Source: Cellulomonas sp. C5510 (lineage in GTDB: Bacteria > Actinomycetota > Actinomycetes > Actinomycetales > Cellulomonadaceae). From it: 64,000 nucleotides of DNA. Under the pieces are notes generated by a model. The model saw nothing but the letters and a program-made list of their open reading frames with translations. It did no database searches and was not told where the DNA came from. The translations under genes and the position numbers were made by a program. Of the stretch, positions 1 to 8,162 are shown one piece after another; the first letter of the stretch is position 1, and every line of letters begins with the position of its first letter. The stretch spans positions 1,674,001 to 1,738,000 of the forward strand of contig NZ_CP081862.1 of assembly GCF_019797765.1 (NCBI RefSeq), given 5' to 3'.

Positions 1-2
1 CG

Positions 3-452
3 GCGTACACGCTGGCCTACGGCCCGGTGGAGTCCGCGGTGCTGCCCGTGCTCGCGCTGTCGATCGGCGGCGTGTCGTCCGTCGCGCGCATCGTGCGCCG
101 CGAGACGGCCGTCGCCCAGGAGATGGACTTCATGCGCACCGTCCGCGGCTGGCGCCTGCCCGCCGGGCGCGCCTACGCCAAGCACCTGCTGCCGAACCTG
201 CTGACCACGACGCTGACGCTCTCCGGGATCATCCTGACCTCGATGCTCGGCTCCGCGCTCATCGTGGAGACCGTGTTCGCCTGGCCGGGCCTGGGCAGCA
301 CCGTCATCCAGGCGATCGCCGTCGACAAGGACTACCCGGTGATCCAGGCCGCCGTGTTCGTGATCGGCACGGTCTCCATCCTCATCACGCTGCTGATCGA
401 CGTCGTCCTGGGCCTGGTCGACCCGCGCACCCTCGGAGGCTCGCATGACTGA
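3..452 (+). CDS. Oligopeptide ABC transporter permease, DppB/OppB type (5' end outside window)
   Basis: C-terminal 149 residues of an inner-membrane permease of the peptide/nickel (PepT) ABC family; the reading frame is already open at the window edge, so the start lies upstream. The loop VRGWRLPAGRAYAKHLLPN, about 45 to 65 residues into the visible part, is the EAA coupling loop that contacts the ATPase. Three hydrophobic segments follow or flank it. The stop overlaps the start of the next gene by 8 bases, so the transporter is translated as a coupled operon. Substrate is not readable from sequence; the family takes up di- and oligopeptides or nickel chelates. Family call is firm, substrate open. 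Confidence 0.9.
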   Translation, partial: AYTLAYGPVESAVLPVLALSIGGVSSVARIVRRETAVAQEMDFMRTVRGWRLPAGRAYAKHLLPNLLTTTLTLSGIILTSMLGSALIVETVFAWPGLGSTVIQAIAVDKDYPVIQAAVFVIGTVSILITLLIDVVLGLVDPRTLGGSHD

Positions 453-2184
453 CACGGTGGTGGCGGCACCCCCCGCCGTGACCGCGGCGCCTGACCGCGG
501 CCGGCGGTTCGCCTGGAACGGCACCCTGGTCGTCGGCCTGGTCATGGCGGCCGTCGTGGCCGTGGTGGCCGTGGTCGCCCCGTTCCTGCTCACCGAGAAG
601 GCGACCGCCCTGAGCGCGGACGCCGGCGTCGGCAGCGTGCCGGGGCACCTGCTCGGCACGGACTCGCTCGGCCGCGACATGCTGGCGCGCACCCTCGTGG
701 CCACCCGGCAGACGGTGCTGATGGCCCTGGCGGCCACCGTGATCGCCGGGGTCGCGGGCATCGCGATCGGCGTGGGCGTGTGGCTCGCCCCGCGCCGCGT
801 CCGCGAGCTCGGCCTGCGCGCCATCGAGTTCGCGGTGTCCTACCCGACCCTGCTGGTCGCGATCATGATCGCCGCGATCCTCGGCCAGAGCGTCACGACC
901 GTCGTCATCGCGATCGGTGTCGCGAACATCGCCGGGTTCGCCCGCCTCACCGCGAACCTCGCCGCGGGCCTCTCCCAGCGCGAGTTCGTCACGACCGCCC
1001 GGCTCGTCGGCGTCCCGCCGCACCGGCTCGCCACCCGGCACATCCTGCCGAACATGGCCGAGCCCATGCTCATCCTGCTCACGCAGACCCTGGCGGGCGC
1101 CCTGGTCGAGATCTCGGGCCTGTCGTTCGTCGGCCTGGGCTCGCAGAACCCGTCGTTCGACTTCGGGACCCTGCTCCAGGACGCGCTCGGCCGGCTCGGG
1201 ACCAACCCGGTGCTGGTGGTCGGTCCGGCCGCCGCGCTGTTCTTCACCTCGCTCGCCGCGCTGTTCGTCGGCGACGGGCTCGCCGCCGCGGCCAACCCCC
1301 GGTCCATCGGCACCCGCGCCCGGCTGGAGCGGGTCCCCGCCGGCCCGTCGGACGCACCGCAGGCCCCGGCGACGGCCGTGCTGACCGCGAGCAACATCAC
1401 GGTCACGCACGCCCGCACCGGGCGGGAGCTGGTGCGCGACGTGTCGTTCCACATCGACCGCGGCGAGATCCTCGGCATCGTCGGGGAGTCCGGGTCGGGC
1501 AAGTCGCTGACCGCCTCGGTCGTGTCGGGGCTCGTGTCCGAGGGGCTGACCGCCACCGCGTCCCGGCTGCGGCTCGGGGACACCGACCTGACCGGGAAGG
1601 TGTCGCCGACCGAGCTCGCGACCCGGATCGGGCTCGTCTACCAGGACCCGGGCACCGCGCTGAACCCGGCGCTCACCCTCGGGTCCCAGTTCTCCGACGT
1701 GCTCACGACCCACCGGGGCCTGTCCCGCCGGGCGGCGCGGGCCCGCGTGGCCGCCGGGTTCCGCAGCGTGCTGCTCCCGGACCCGGAGGGGCGGCTGCGG
1801 CAGTTCCCGCACGAGCTGTCCGGCGGGATGAAGCAGCGGGCGATGATCTCCTCCGCCATGAGCGTCGAGCCGGACCTGCTGGTCGCGGACGAGCCGACCA
1901 CCGCGCTCGACGTGACCGTCCAGCGGGAGGTGCTGTCGATCATCAAGCGGATGAACACGGAGTCCGGCACCGCCGTCCTGTTCATCTCGCACGACATCGG
2001 CGTGGTCCGGCGGCTGTGCGACCGGGTGCTCGTCATGAAGGACGGCCGCGTCGTGGAGGAGATCACCTCGCCGGACCGCCTCACCGTCGACTCGGTGACG
2101 CACCCGTACACCAAGCAGCTGCTGGCGGCCACGCCGTCGGTCGTCGCGGGACCGCCCGCGGACGCGAAGGAGGTCGGCCCGTGA
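445..2184 (+). CDS. Fused peptide ABC transporter permease (DppC-like) and ATPase (DppD-like)
   Basis: A 579-residue protein with a DppC-type permease in residues 1 to about 290 and an ABC ATPase in about 310 to 570. The permease half has the family mark LGTDSLGRDMLARTL and an EAA loop near residue 190 (VGVPPHRLATRHILPN). The ATPase half has Walker A GESGSGKS near residue 347, signature ELSGGMKQ near 457 and Walker B LLVADEPTTALD near 476. The fusion joins two subunits that are separate in most bacteria; such permease/ATP-binding fusions are known in Actinobacteria. It overlaps the upstream permease by 8 bases and the downstream ATPase by 4 (GTGA). It should assemble with both neighbours. Confidence 0.92.
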   Translation: MTDTVVAAPPAVTAAPDRGRRFAWNGTLVVGLVMAAVVAVVAVVAPFLLTEKATALSADAGVGSVPGHLLGTDSLGRDMLARTLVATRQTVLMALAATVIAGVAGIAIGVGVWLAPRRVRELGLRAIEFAVSYPTLLVAIMIAAILGQSVTTVVIAIGVANIAGFARLTANLAAGLSQREFVTTARLVGVPPHRLATRHILPNMAEPMLILLTQTLAGALVEISGLSFVGLGSQNPSFDFGTLLQDALGRLGTNPVLVVGPAAALFFTSLAALFVGDGLAAAANPRSIGTRARLERVPAGPSDAPQAPATAVLTASNITVTHARTGRELVRDVSFHIDRGEILGIVGESGSGKSLTASVVSGLVSEGLTATASRLRLGDTDLTGKVSPTELATRIGLVYQDPGTALNPALTLGSQFSDVLTTHRGLSRRAARARVAAGFRSVLLPDPEGRLRQFPHELSGGMKQRAMISSAMSVEPDLLVADEPTTALDVTVQREVLSIIKRMNTESGTAVLFISHDIGVVRRLCDRVLVMKDGRVVEEITSPDRLTVDSVTHPYTKQLLAATPSVVAGPPADAKEVGP

Positions 2185-2987
2185 GCGACACGATCGTCAA
2201 CGTCGAGGGGCTGGACGTGCGGTTCGGCACGGCGCACGTCCTGAAGGGCGTGTCCCTCTCGCTCGACCGCGGCCGGACCGTCGGGGTGGTCGGGGAGTCC
2301 GGCTCCGGCAAGTCGACGCTCGCGAAGACGATGGTCGGCGTCAACCGGCCGTCCGCCGGCCAGGTGTGGGTCGACGGCATCGACGTCGCGACGGCGAGCC
2401 GGCGGGAGCTCGTCGCGTACCGGCGGCGGGTGCAGATGATCCCGCAGGACCCGTTCTCGTCGCTGTCCCCCCGGCAGACCATCGGGCAGACCCTGGCCGA
2501 GGCGGTCGACCCCGCTCGCGCGCGCGTCTCCCGGCACCGCGACCTCATCGCGCACTGGCTGGAGCGCGTGGGCCTGCCGGCCGACGTCATGCACCGCTAC
2601 CCCCACGAGTTCTCCGGCGGCCAGCGCCAGCGCATCGCGATCGCCCGCGGGCTGGTCGTCGAGCCGGCGCTCGTGATCGCCGACGAGATCACCTCGGCGC
2701 TCGACGTGTCGGTGCAGGCGCAGATCCTCGACCTGCTCGCGGAGATCAAGGCGCAGCTCGGGGTGACGATGATGTTCATCTCGCACAACCTCGCGGTCGT
2801 GCAGCGCGTGAGCGACGAGGTGGTCGTGCTGTACGGCGGCGTCGTCGTCGAGCAGGGCCCGGCCGCCGACGTGTTCCAGCGGCCGCAGCACTGGTACACC
2901 CGCGCGCTGCTCGCGGCGGACCCGGGGTCCCCGGCGTTCACGCTCGACGCCGTCCGCGGCCCGGCCGCCGCCGAGGTGCTGGCGTGA
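2181..2987 (+). CDS. Peptide ABC transporter ATP-binding protein, DppF/OppF type
   Basis: A 268-residue ABC ATPase. Walker A GESGSGKST lies near residue 38, the Q-loop at MIPQDPFSSL, signature EFSGGQRQRIAIARG, Walker B ALVIADEITSALDVS and the H-loop in MFISHNLAVV. The PQDPFSSLSPR segment is typical of the OppF branch. The GTG start sits in a GTGA overlap with the stop of the fused permease/ATPase gene, and its own stop overlaps the next gene in the same way. It supplies the second nucleotide-binding domain next to the fused protein. The frame is open far upstream, but that part is antisense-like noise over the previous gene. Confidence 0.93.
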   Translation: MSDTIVNVEGLDVRFGTAHVLKGVSLSLDRGRTVGVVGESGSGKSTLAKTMVGVNRPSAGQVWVDGIDVATASRRELVAYRRRVQMIPQDPFSSLSPRQTIGQTLAEAVDPARARVSRHRDLIAHWLERVGLPADVMHRYPHEFSGGQRQRIAIARGLVVEPALVIADEITSALDVSVQAQILDLLAEIKAQLGVTMMFISHNLAVVQRVSDEVVVLYGGVVVEQGPAADVFQRPQHWYTRALLAADPGSPAFTLDAVRGPAAAEVLA

Positions 2988-4279
2988 CGGCCCGGCTCCC
3001 GGTCACCCCGCACGGGACCGGCCGCACCCGTGTCGTGGGCGCCACGGTGCTCGACGGGACGCTCGCCCCACCGCGCCCCGACGCGGAGGTGGAGGTCGTC
3101 GACGGGCGGATCGGGTACGTCGGGCCGCGGCGCACCGCCGAGCAGGTCCGGGCGGCCGGCGCCTCCGGTGCCCGGGTCGTCGACGCCACCGGCTACCACC
3201 TCACTCCCGGGTTCGTCGACCTGCACGTCCACGCGTGCATGCCGAACGACGCCGGTCCGGAGCAGATCGCCCAGTGGTTCCCCGAGGAGGAGGCGTTCGC
3301 CACCGCCCGGTCGCTGCGGCAGACGCTCGAGGCGGGGGTGACGACGGCGCGCGACCTGAGCGGCCTGACGCCCGGCTTCCGCAACGCCGTCGCGGCGGGA
3401 CACATCGACGGACCCCGGCTGCACCTCGCCGTCGCGCTGCTGTCGCCCACCGGCGGGCACGGTGACCCGGCGGCGCCGAACGGCGCGCTGCCCGTCTACG
3501 CGCAGCGCGCCACCACGCCGGGCTGGCGCGTGGTGGACACCGCGGACGAGGTGCTGCGCACGGTCCGGCGGCTCGACCGGACCGGCGCGGACGTGATCAA
3601 GGTCTGCACGTCCGGCGGCCTGAGCTCGAACGGCGACGACCCGGGCGAGCTCGGCGTCCCGCAGGAGCACGTGGCGCTGATCGTCGCGGAGATGCGGCGG
3701 CGCCGGAACCAGCCGGTCACGGCGCACGCGCAGAGCGAGCAGGGCATCCGCGAGGCCGTGCGCGGCGGCGCGGCCAGCATCGAGCACGGCTACGGCCTCA
3801 CCGACGACCTGATCGAGGAGATGCTCGAGCGCGGGACCGTGCTCGTGCCGACCCTGGCGGTGCTCCACCGGATCCCGGAGCCCGGCACCGTCCCGCAGGA
3901 GAAGATCGACCGCAAGCTCTGGTGGCGGGACACGGGCACCCGGGCGATCGCGCGGGCCGTCGAGGCCGGCGTCACCATCGGGACCGGCACCGACGCGGGC
4001 ATCGTGCCGCACGGCCGGAACCTCGCCGAGCTCGGGCACCTGGTGGACCTGGGCATGTCACCGCTGCGGGCGGTCCACGCGGGCACGCTGGTCGGCGCGC
4101 GCACGATGGGCCTCGACGAGCACCTGGGGTCGGTCGAGACCGGCAAGCTGGCGGACCTGGTCCTGACGCGGGTCGACCCGCTCGCCGACGTCCACGCGCT
4201 CGCCGCCCCCGGCGCGGTGCGTGCCGTGTGGCAGTCCGGCCGGGTCGTGACGGACCTGGACGGGATCGCCGCGGGCTGA
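2984..4279 (+). CDS. Metal-dependent amidohydrolase, imidazolonepropionase-like
   Basis: A 431-residue amidohydrolase-superfamily enzyme. Metal ligands are visible in order: HVH near residue 80, a lysine in DVIKVCTSGG near 205, histidines in TAHAQSEQG near 246 and SIEHGYGL near 266, and an aspartate in TGTDAGI near 337. This matches the branch annotated as Xaa-Pro dipeptidase-like or imidazolonepropionase-like hydrolases. The GTG start overlaps the preceding ATPase stop by 4 bases, so it is translated with the peptide importer. I infer that it acts on a compound imported by that transporter, such as a dipeptide or cyclic amide. No signal peptide is seen, so it is cytoplasmic. Confidence 0.85.
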   Translation: MTARLPVTPHGTGRTRVVGATVLDGTLAPPRPDAEVEVVDGRIGYVGPRRTAEQVRAAGASGARVVDATGYHLTPGFVDLHVHACMPNDAGPEQIAQWFPEEEAFATARSLRQTLEAGVTTARDLSGLTPGFRNAVAAGHIDGPRLHLAVALLSPTGGHGDPAAPNGALPVYAQRATTPGWRVVDTADEVLRTVRRLDRTGADVIKVCTSGGLSSNGDDPGELGVPQEHVALIVAEMRRRRNQPVTAHAQSEQGIREAVRGGAASIEHGYGLTDDLIEEMLERGTVLVPTLAVLHRIPEPGTVPQEKIDRKLWWRDTGTRAIARAVEAGVTIGTGTDAGIVPHGRNLAELGHLVDLGMSPLRAVHAGTLVGARTMGLDEHLGSVETGKLADLVLTRVDPLADVHALAAPGAVRAVWQSGRVVTDLDGIAAG

Positions 4280-4290
4280 CCCCCGGCCGG

Positions 4291-5076
4291 TCAGGCGCCG
4301 GCGCGGCGGAACAGCAGCTGCGGCCGCCCGTCGCCGGCGCGCACCGGCGCCGCGTCGACGCGCAGCACCGCCGTGAGCGCGTCCGAGGACAGGACGTCCG
4401 CCGGTGCGCCCTGCGCCACCACCCGGCCGGCGTCCAGGAGCACGAGCCGGTCGGCGTACCGCGCGGCGAGGTTGAGGTCGTGCAGCACCACGACGGTGGT
4501 CAGCCCCAGGTCGCGCACCAGGTGCAGCACCTCGTGCTGGTAGTGCACGTCGAGGTGGTTCGTCGGCTCGTCGAGCAGCAGGCGCGGTGCCCCCTGGGCC
4601 AGCGCGCGGGCGATGAGCACCCGCTGGCGCTCACCGCCGGACAGCTCCGTCACGGGCCGCCGCGCGAGGTGGGCCGCACCGACGCGGTGCAGGGCCGCGA
4701 GGGCTGCGGCGTGGTCGTCGTGCCCGCCCCGTCCGGCGCCGGCCGTGCGGGGCGTGCGGGGCGTGCGGGCCGGGTGCCGGCCGAGCAGCACCGTCTGCGC
4801 GGCGGTCTGCGGCAGGTCGCCGGGGTCCTCCTGCACGACGACCGCGAGCCGCCGTGCGATCTCGGCCCGGCGCAGCCGGCGCAGGTCGTCGCCGCCCACG
4901 CGCACCGTCCCGGCGTCGGGCGTGACCGCGCGGTACAGGGTGCGCAGCAGCGTGGTCTTGCCGCTCCCGTTCGGGCCGACGAGCGCCACGACCTCGCCGG
5001 GGGCCACGGTCAGGTCGACACCCCGCAGCACGGGATCGCGCCCCCACGCGTGGTGCACGCCGACGGCCTCGATCAC
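4291..5076 (-). CDS. FecE/BtuD-type ABC transporter ATPase (iron-siderophore or cobalamin)
   Basis: A 261-residue ABC ATPase of the FecCD-associated branch. Walker A GPNGSGKTT is at residues 34-42, signature ELSGGERQRVLIARA and Walker B RLLLDEPTNHLD are present, and the DEPTNHLD form is typical of siderophore/B12 importers. A short tandem 9-bp repeat around 4745-4771 encodes RTPRTPRTA. The ATG overlaps the stop of the binding-protein gene (ATGA), making it the last gene of a three-gene minus-strand operon. It is convergent with the amidohydrolase, with only 11 bases between their stops. Confidence 0.92.
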   Translation of the reverse strand: MIEAVGVHHAWGRDPVLRGVDLTVAPGEVVALVGPNGSGKTTLLRTLYRAVTPDAGTVRVGGDDLRRLRRAEIARRLAVVVQEDPGDLPQTAAQTVLLGRHPARTPRTPRTAGAGRGGHDDHAAALAALHRVGAAHLARRPVTELSGGERQRVLIARALAQGAPRLLLDEPTNHLDVHYQHEVLHLVRDLGLTTVVVLHDLNLAARYADRLVLLDAGRVVAQGAPADVLSSDALTAVLRVDAAPVRAGDGRPQLLFRRAGA

Positions 5077-6059
5077 GGTGCGAACGCCTCGGCGATCCGC
5101 TCGAGCCCGTCCACCACGAGCGGGGAGGGCGGCTCGGTGAAGTTGAACAGCTGGGTGAGCACCGCGCCCTCGCGCAGCGCGCGCAGCCCCTCGGCGCCGG
5201 GCAGCCGGGCGACCTCGTCCTCGAGCCCGTCCAGGTCACCCTGGCCGAGCAGCACGAGCACGTCGGGGTCCCGGTCGACGAGCTCCTCCACGCTGACCTC
5301 CACCACGCGGTCGGGGACGGCGGCGAACACGTTCGTGAACCCCGCGGCCTCCATCTGGGGGGTGGCCATCGACGCGGCGCCGTAGGCGTACAGCGGCCCT
5401 CCGCCCGGCGTCGGGTAGAGCACGGCGGCGGTCCGCCCCGGGGCCCCCGCCACCTCCGCCTCGACGGCGGCCACGCGCTGCTCGAGAGCGGCGACCAGGT
5501 CGTCCGCCTCGTCCGCGCGGTCGAACACGGCGCCGTACTCGCGGATCTGCGCGTCGAGCGTCGCGAACGTCGTGGGCCGGACGCCGCCCGCGCAGAACGT
5601 CGGCTGCTCCAGCACCCGGGCGCCCGCGTCGGCGAGACCCGCGCGGGTGGTGCCGTCCGGCAGGCCGAGCACCAGGTCGGGCTGCTGGGCGATCACCACC
5701 TCCTGGGACAGCACCACGTGCCCGGTGGTGTCGAGGTCGTCGGACAGCGCCGGGATCTGCGCGATCCTGGCCGCCAGGTCGGGGGAGTAGTAGCCGTCGG
5801 CGAAGCTGCCCGCCCGGGCGACCACACGGTCCAGGACCCCGAGCCCGTCGAGGATCGTCACGGGTGCCGTCTCGAGCAGCACGACCCGCTCCGGCGGACC
5901 GTCGAAGGTGACGGTCTCGCCGCAGTTCTCGACCGTGACGGGGAACCCGGGGGCCGACGGGGGAGCCGCCGCGGGGCCCGGCGCGGCCGCGCACCCGGCC
6001 AGGGCGAGCGCGGCTGCGAGGCTGCCGGGAACGGCTGCGGCGGGCAGGCGGACGTGCAT
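5073..6059 (-). CDS. Iron-siderophore/cobalamin-type substrate-binding lipoprotein
   Basis: A 328-residue extracellular binding lipoprotein. Residues 1-22 form a signal peptide ending in the lipobox LAGC with Cys23 as the lipidated residue, followed by an Ala/Pro linker. The mature part has the TroA/BtuF-like fold pattern: PERVVLLETAPVTILDGLG near residue 57 and QPDLVLGLPDG further on. It captures a chelated metal or corrinoid and delivers it to the FecCD permease encoded 18 bases upstream. Ligand identity (ferric siderophore, haem or B12) cannot be told from sequence. A Fur-family gene next door favours metal. Confidence 0.9.
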   Translation of the reverse strand: MHVRLPAAAVPGSLAAALALAGCAAAPGPAAAPPSAPGFPVTVENCGETVTFDGPPERVVLLETAPVTILDGLGVLDRVVARAGSFADGYYSPDLAARIAQIPALSDDLDTTGHVVLSQEVVIAQQPDLVLGLPDGTTRAGLADAGARVLEQPTFCAGGVRPTTFATLDAQIREYGAVFDRADEADDLVAALEQRVAAVEAEVAGAPGRTAAVLYPTPGGGPLYAYGAASMATPQMEAAGFTNVFAAVPDRVVEVSVEELVDRDPDVLVLLGQGDLDGLEDEVARLPGAEGLRALREGAVLTQLFNFTEPPSPLVVDGLERIAEAFAP

Positions 6060-6077
6060 GGCGGGACCCTCCCGGGG

Positions 6078-7313
6078 TCAGGCGGCGGGCGCGTGCAGGC
6101 GCCGCACCAGGACGAGCAGGAACGGGGCGCCCACGACGGCCGTGATGACGCCGATCGGCATCTCCCGCGGGGCGAGGACGGTACGGGCGAGGACGTCCGC
6201 CCAGACGAGCAGGACGGCGCCCGCCAGTGCGGCGACCGGCAGCATGCGCCGGTGCACCGCGCCGACGAGCCGGCGCGCCAGGTGCGGGACGACGAGGCCG
6301 ACGAACCCGATCGCCCCGGAGGCGGCCACCACCACGCCGGTGGTCAGCGACGCCACCGCGAGCACCTGCAGGCGGACGCGCCCGGGCTCCAGCCCGAGCG
6401 CCAGCGCGGTCGCGTCGCCCGCGGCCATGAGGTCGAGCCGGCGGCCCCAGGCGACGAGCAGCACCACCGCGCCCACCACGACGAGCACCGCCAGCGCCAG
6501 CAGCCCGTCCCGCCGCGCGAGGGACAGGGACCCGAGCTGCCAGAACATCACCGAGCGCGACCCCTCCGCCGAGTCGGACAGGAAGATCAGCACGCTGGTC
6601 GCGGCCGACAGGGCGTAGCCGACGGCGACCCCGGCCAGCAGCAGGCGCAGCGTGGTGACCCGGCCACCGGCGCGGGCGACGGCGACCACCAGCACCGAGG
6701 CGGCGAAGGCCCCCGCGAAGGCGGCGACCGGGAGCGCCGCGGCGCCCAGACCCGCGCCGAGCCCGAACAGGATGGTCGCCGCGGCGCCCGTCGACGCCCC
6801 GCCCGACAGGCCGAGCACGTACGGGTCCGCGAGCAGGTTCCGCACCACGGCCTGCAGGGCCGCCCCCGCGACCGCGAGCCCGGCACCCGCCGCCGCCCCG
6901 AGCACCACCCGGGGCAGCCGGACGTCCCACACGATGGTGGCGTCGGACGCGGACCAGGCACCCGTGCCGCCGCCGGTCAGGTGCGCCCGGAGCACGCCGA
7001 GCACCGTCGCCGGCTCGACCGCGACCGGGCCCGTGCAGCACGCCACCACCAGCGTCACCCCGAGCGCGACGGCCAGCGCGCCGGTCCACGCCGCGGCGCG
7101 ACGGCGGTGCGCGCGCTCGCCGAGGGGGTCGTCGCCCGTCACGCCCTGCGGGGTCGGCCCAGGAGTGGTCGGCTCGGGGGTGGTCGGCGCGTGCGTGGCG
7201 GGCTCGTGCGCGGCGGCCTCGGGCGTGGCGGGCTCGGGCGTGGCGGGCTCGTGCGGTGCGGGCCCCTGCCCGGCCGGCTCGTGCTCGGTCGCGGCGGCGC
7301 GGGGCGTGCGCAT
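6078..7313 (-). CDS. FecCD-family ABC transporter permease with repetitive Pro/Thr/Ala N-terminus
   Basis: A 411-residue permease of the BtuC/FecCD family, with about ten hydrophobic segments beginning near residue 75. Family marks include LPRVVLGAAAGAGLAVAGAALQ, the segment LSGGASTGAA, and GAIGFVGLVVPHLARRLVG. I start at the ATG at 7313 because GGAGAGGAG stands just upstream; the frame is open a further 39 codons. Residues about 20-50 are EPATP-like repeats encoded by 15-bp tandem units, an unusual cytoplasmic extension for this family. It is the first gene of the importer operon and is divergent from the Fur-family regulator 101 bases away. Confidence 0.9.
   Translation of the reverse strand: MRTPRAAATEHEPAGQGPAPHEPATPEPATPEAAAHEPATHAPTTPEPTTPGPTPQGVTGDDPLGERAHRRRAAAWTGALAVALGVTLVVACCTGPVAVEPATVLGVLRAHLTGGGTGAWSASDATIVWDVRLPRVVLGAAAGAGLAVAGAALQAVVRNLLADPYVLGLSGGASTGAAATILFGLGAGLGAAALPVAAFAGAFAASVLVVAVARAGGRVTTLRLLLAGVAVGYALSAATSVLIFLSDSAEGSRSVMFWQLGSLSLARRDGLLALAVLVVVGAVVLLVAWGRRLDLMAAGDATALALGLEPGRVRLQVLAVASLTTGVVVAASGAIGFVGLVVPHLARRLVGAVHRRMLPVAALAGAVLLVWADVLARTVLAPREMPIGVITAVVGAPFLLVLVRRLHAPAA
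7171..7260. repeat. Six 15-bp tandem units inside the FecCD permease gene
   Basis: Six degenerate 15-bp units, with reference unit GGCTCGGGCGTGGCG on the plus strand, run head to tail. On the minus strand they encode five-residue units close to EPATP. All units are in frame, so copy-number change would alter tail length without breaking the gene. Units at 7216-7230 and 7231-7245 differ at one base. Confidence 0.75.
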
Positions 7314-7334
7314 CGGCTCCTCTCCGCCACGGCC

Positions 7335-7390
7335 GGACGGCGAGGCGTTCTGCAACCTAGTCGCAGCAGATGACGCGCACGTTACGGCCG
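7335..7390. promoter_or_regulatory. Divergent promoter region between fecCD-type operon and Fur-family gene
   Basis: The 101-bp divergent spacer must hold both promoters. The segment TGCAACCTAGTCGCAGCA (about 7351-7368) has partial dyad symmetry (TGC..C....G..GCA) and is a possible binding site for the neighbouring Fur-family protein. It does not match a Zur or Fur consensus that I can quote with certainty. Confidence 0.25.
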
Positions 7391-7414
7391 CCCCGGGCGT
7401 GCCACCATGCCGGG

Positions 7415-7897
7415 GTGACCTCCGCCGCACCCGTCCCGCACGCCGCCCTGCACGCCGCCGGCGCGGAGGCGTCGGTGTCCCGGGCGCTCGACCGGCTCCG
7501 CGCGGACGGCGAGCGCCTCACCGCCCCGCGCCGCGCCGTGCTCCACGTCCTCGCCGCGCACCACGAGCACCTGGCGGCGGACGCGGTGGCGGACGAGCTC
7601 GCCGCCGCCGGCGTCCACCGCACCACGGTGTACCGCACGCTCGACCTCCTCGTGCGGGCCGGCGTGGTCACGACCCGCCCCCTCCCGGCCGGCGCGACCG
7701 GCTACCACCTCGACGTCGCTCCCGACGGCCACGGCCACCTGCACGCGCACTGCCGGTCCTGCGGCGAGGTCGTCGCGATCCCGGCGGACGCCCTCGACGC
7801 GGCCGTCGACGCCGTCGTGCGCGCCACCGGCTTCCGCCTCGCGCCCCGCGTCACCGACCTCGCGGGCGTGTGCGCGGGCTGCGCCCCCGGGGACTGA
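7415..7897 (+). CDS. Fur/Zur-family metal-responsive transcriptional regulator
   Basis: A 160-residue Fur-superfamily repressor. An N-terminal winged helix (DRLRADGERLTAPRRAVL and VHRTTVYRTLDLLVRAG) is followed by the metal-binding half with HGHLHAHCRSCG and a C-terminal CAGC pair, two CxxC motifs of the structural zinc site. The GTG at 7415 leaves the conserved domain intact; an ATG 15 codons upstream is possible, but it adds low-complexity sequence. It is divergent from the FecCD/FecB/FecE operon and probably represses it. Whether it senses iron (Fur) or zinc (Zur) is undecided: the clustered His/Cys pattern fits Zur or FurB, the transporter type fits iron or B12. Confidence 0.88.
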   Translation: MTSAAPVPHAALHAAGAEASVSRALDRLRADGERLTAPRRAVLHVLAAHHEHLAADAVADELAAAGVHRTTVYRTLDLLVRAGVVTTRPLPAGATGYHLDVAPDGHGHLHAHCRSCGEVVAIPADALDAAVDAVVRATGFRLAPRVTDLAGVCAGCAPGD

Positions 7898-7907
7898 CGG
7901 ACAAAGC

Positions 7908-7942
7908 GGAACCCCCGCCACCGCGGGGGTGACGGGGGTTCC
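7908..7942. terminator. Hairpin terminator, probably bidirectional
   Basis: GGAACCCCCGCCACC (7908-7922) pairs with GGTGACGGGGGTTCC (7928-7942) over 15 bp with one mismatch and a 5-base loop. It lies 11 bases after the Fur-family stop and 47 bases before the antisense glnA stop remnant. That is where a shared terminator for convergent genes would sit. There is no T-tract, as is common in GC-rich Actinobacteria. Confidence 0.7.
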
Positions 7943-7988
7943 GGTCGTGCGGGTCAGGCGCTACGGGAGCAGCCGTGACACCTGACGA

Positions 7989-8015
7989 TCACACGTCGTA
8001 GTACAGCTCGAACTC
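7989..8015 (-). pseudogene. 3'-terminal scar of glnA (glutamine synthetase I), likely attachment site
   Basis: Read on the minus strand, 8015 to 7989 encodes EFELYYDV followed by a stop. This is the C-terminal signature of bacterial glutamine synthetase I, whose end in many species is PHPYEFELYYDV or close. Upstream of the glutamate the match stops, the frame reads PIMRG, and a stop codon follows five codons out, so no other glnA sequence is present. A duplicated gene 3' end standing alone is what a site-specific integrative element leaves at one junction. The intact gene would then lie at the far end of the element, outside this window. Confidence 0.7.
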
Positions 8016-8162
8016 CCCCCGCATGATGGGCTACTGACGGCAGTTCACTGATAGTGCCGCTGACGTGCGAGAACGATGTCTGCGAGTGATGGTCGCTTGT
8101 GGCAGCGAACGGACCTCTTGCGGACTTCTTGCGGACTTGGGAGAGAGGTGGACGGCCAGGGA

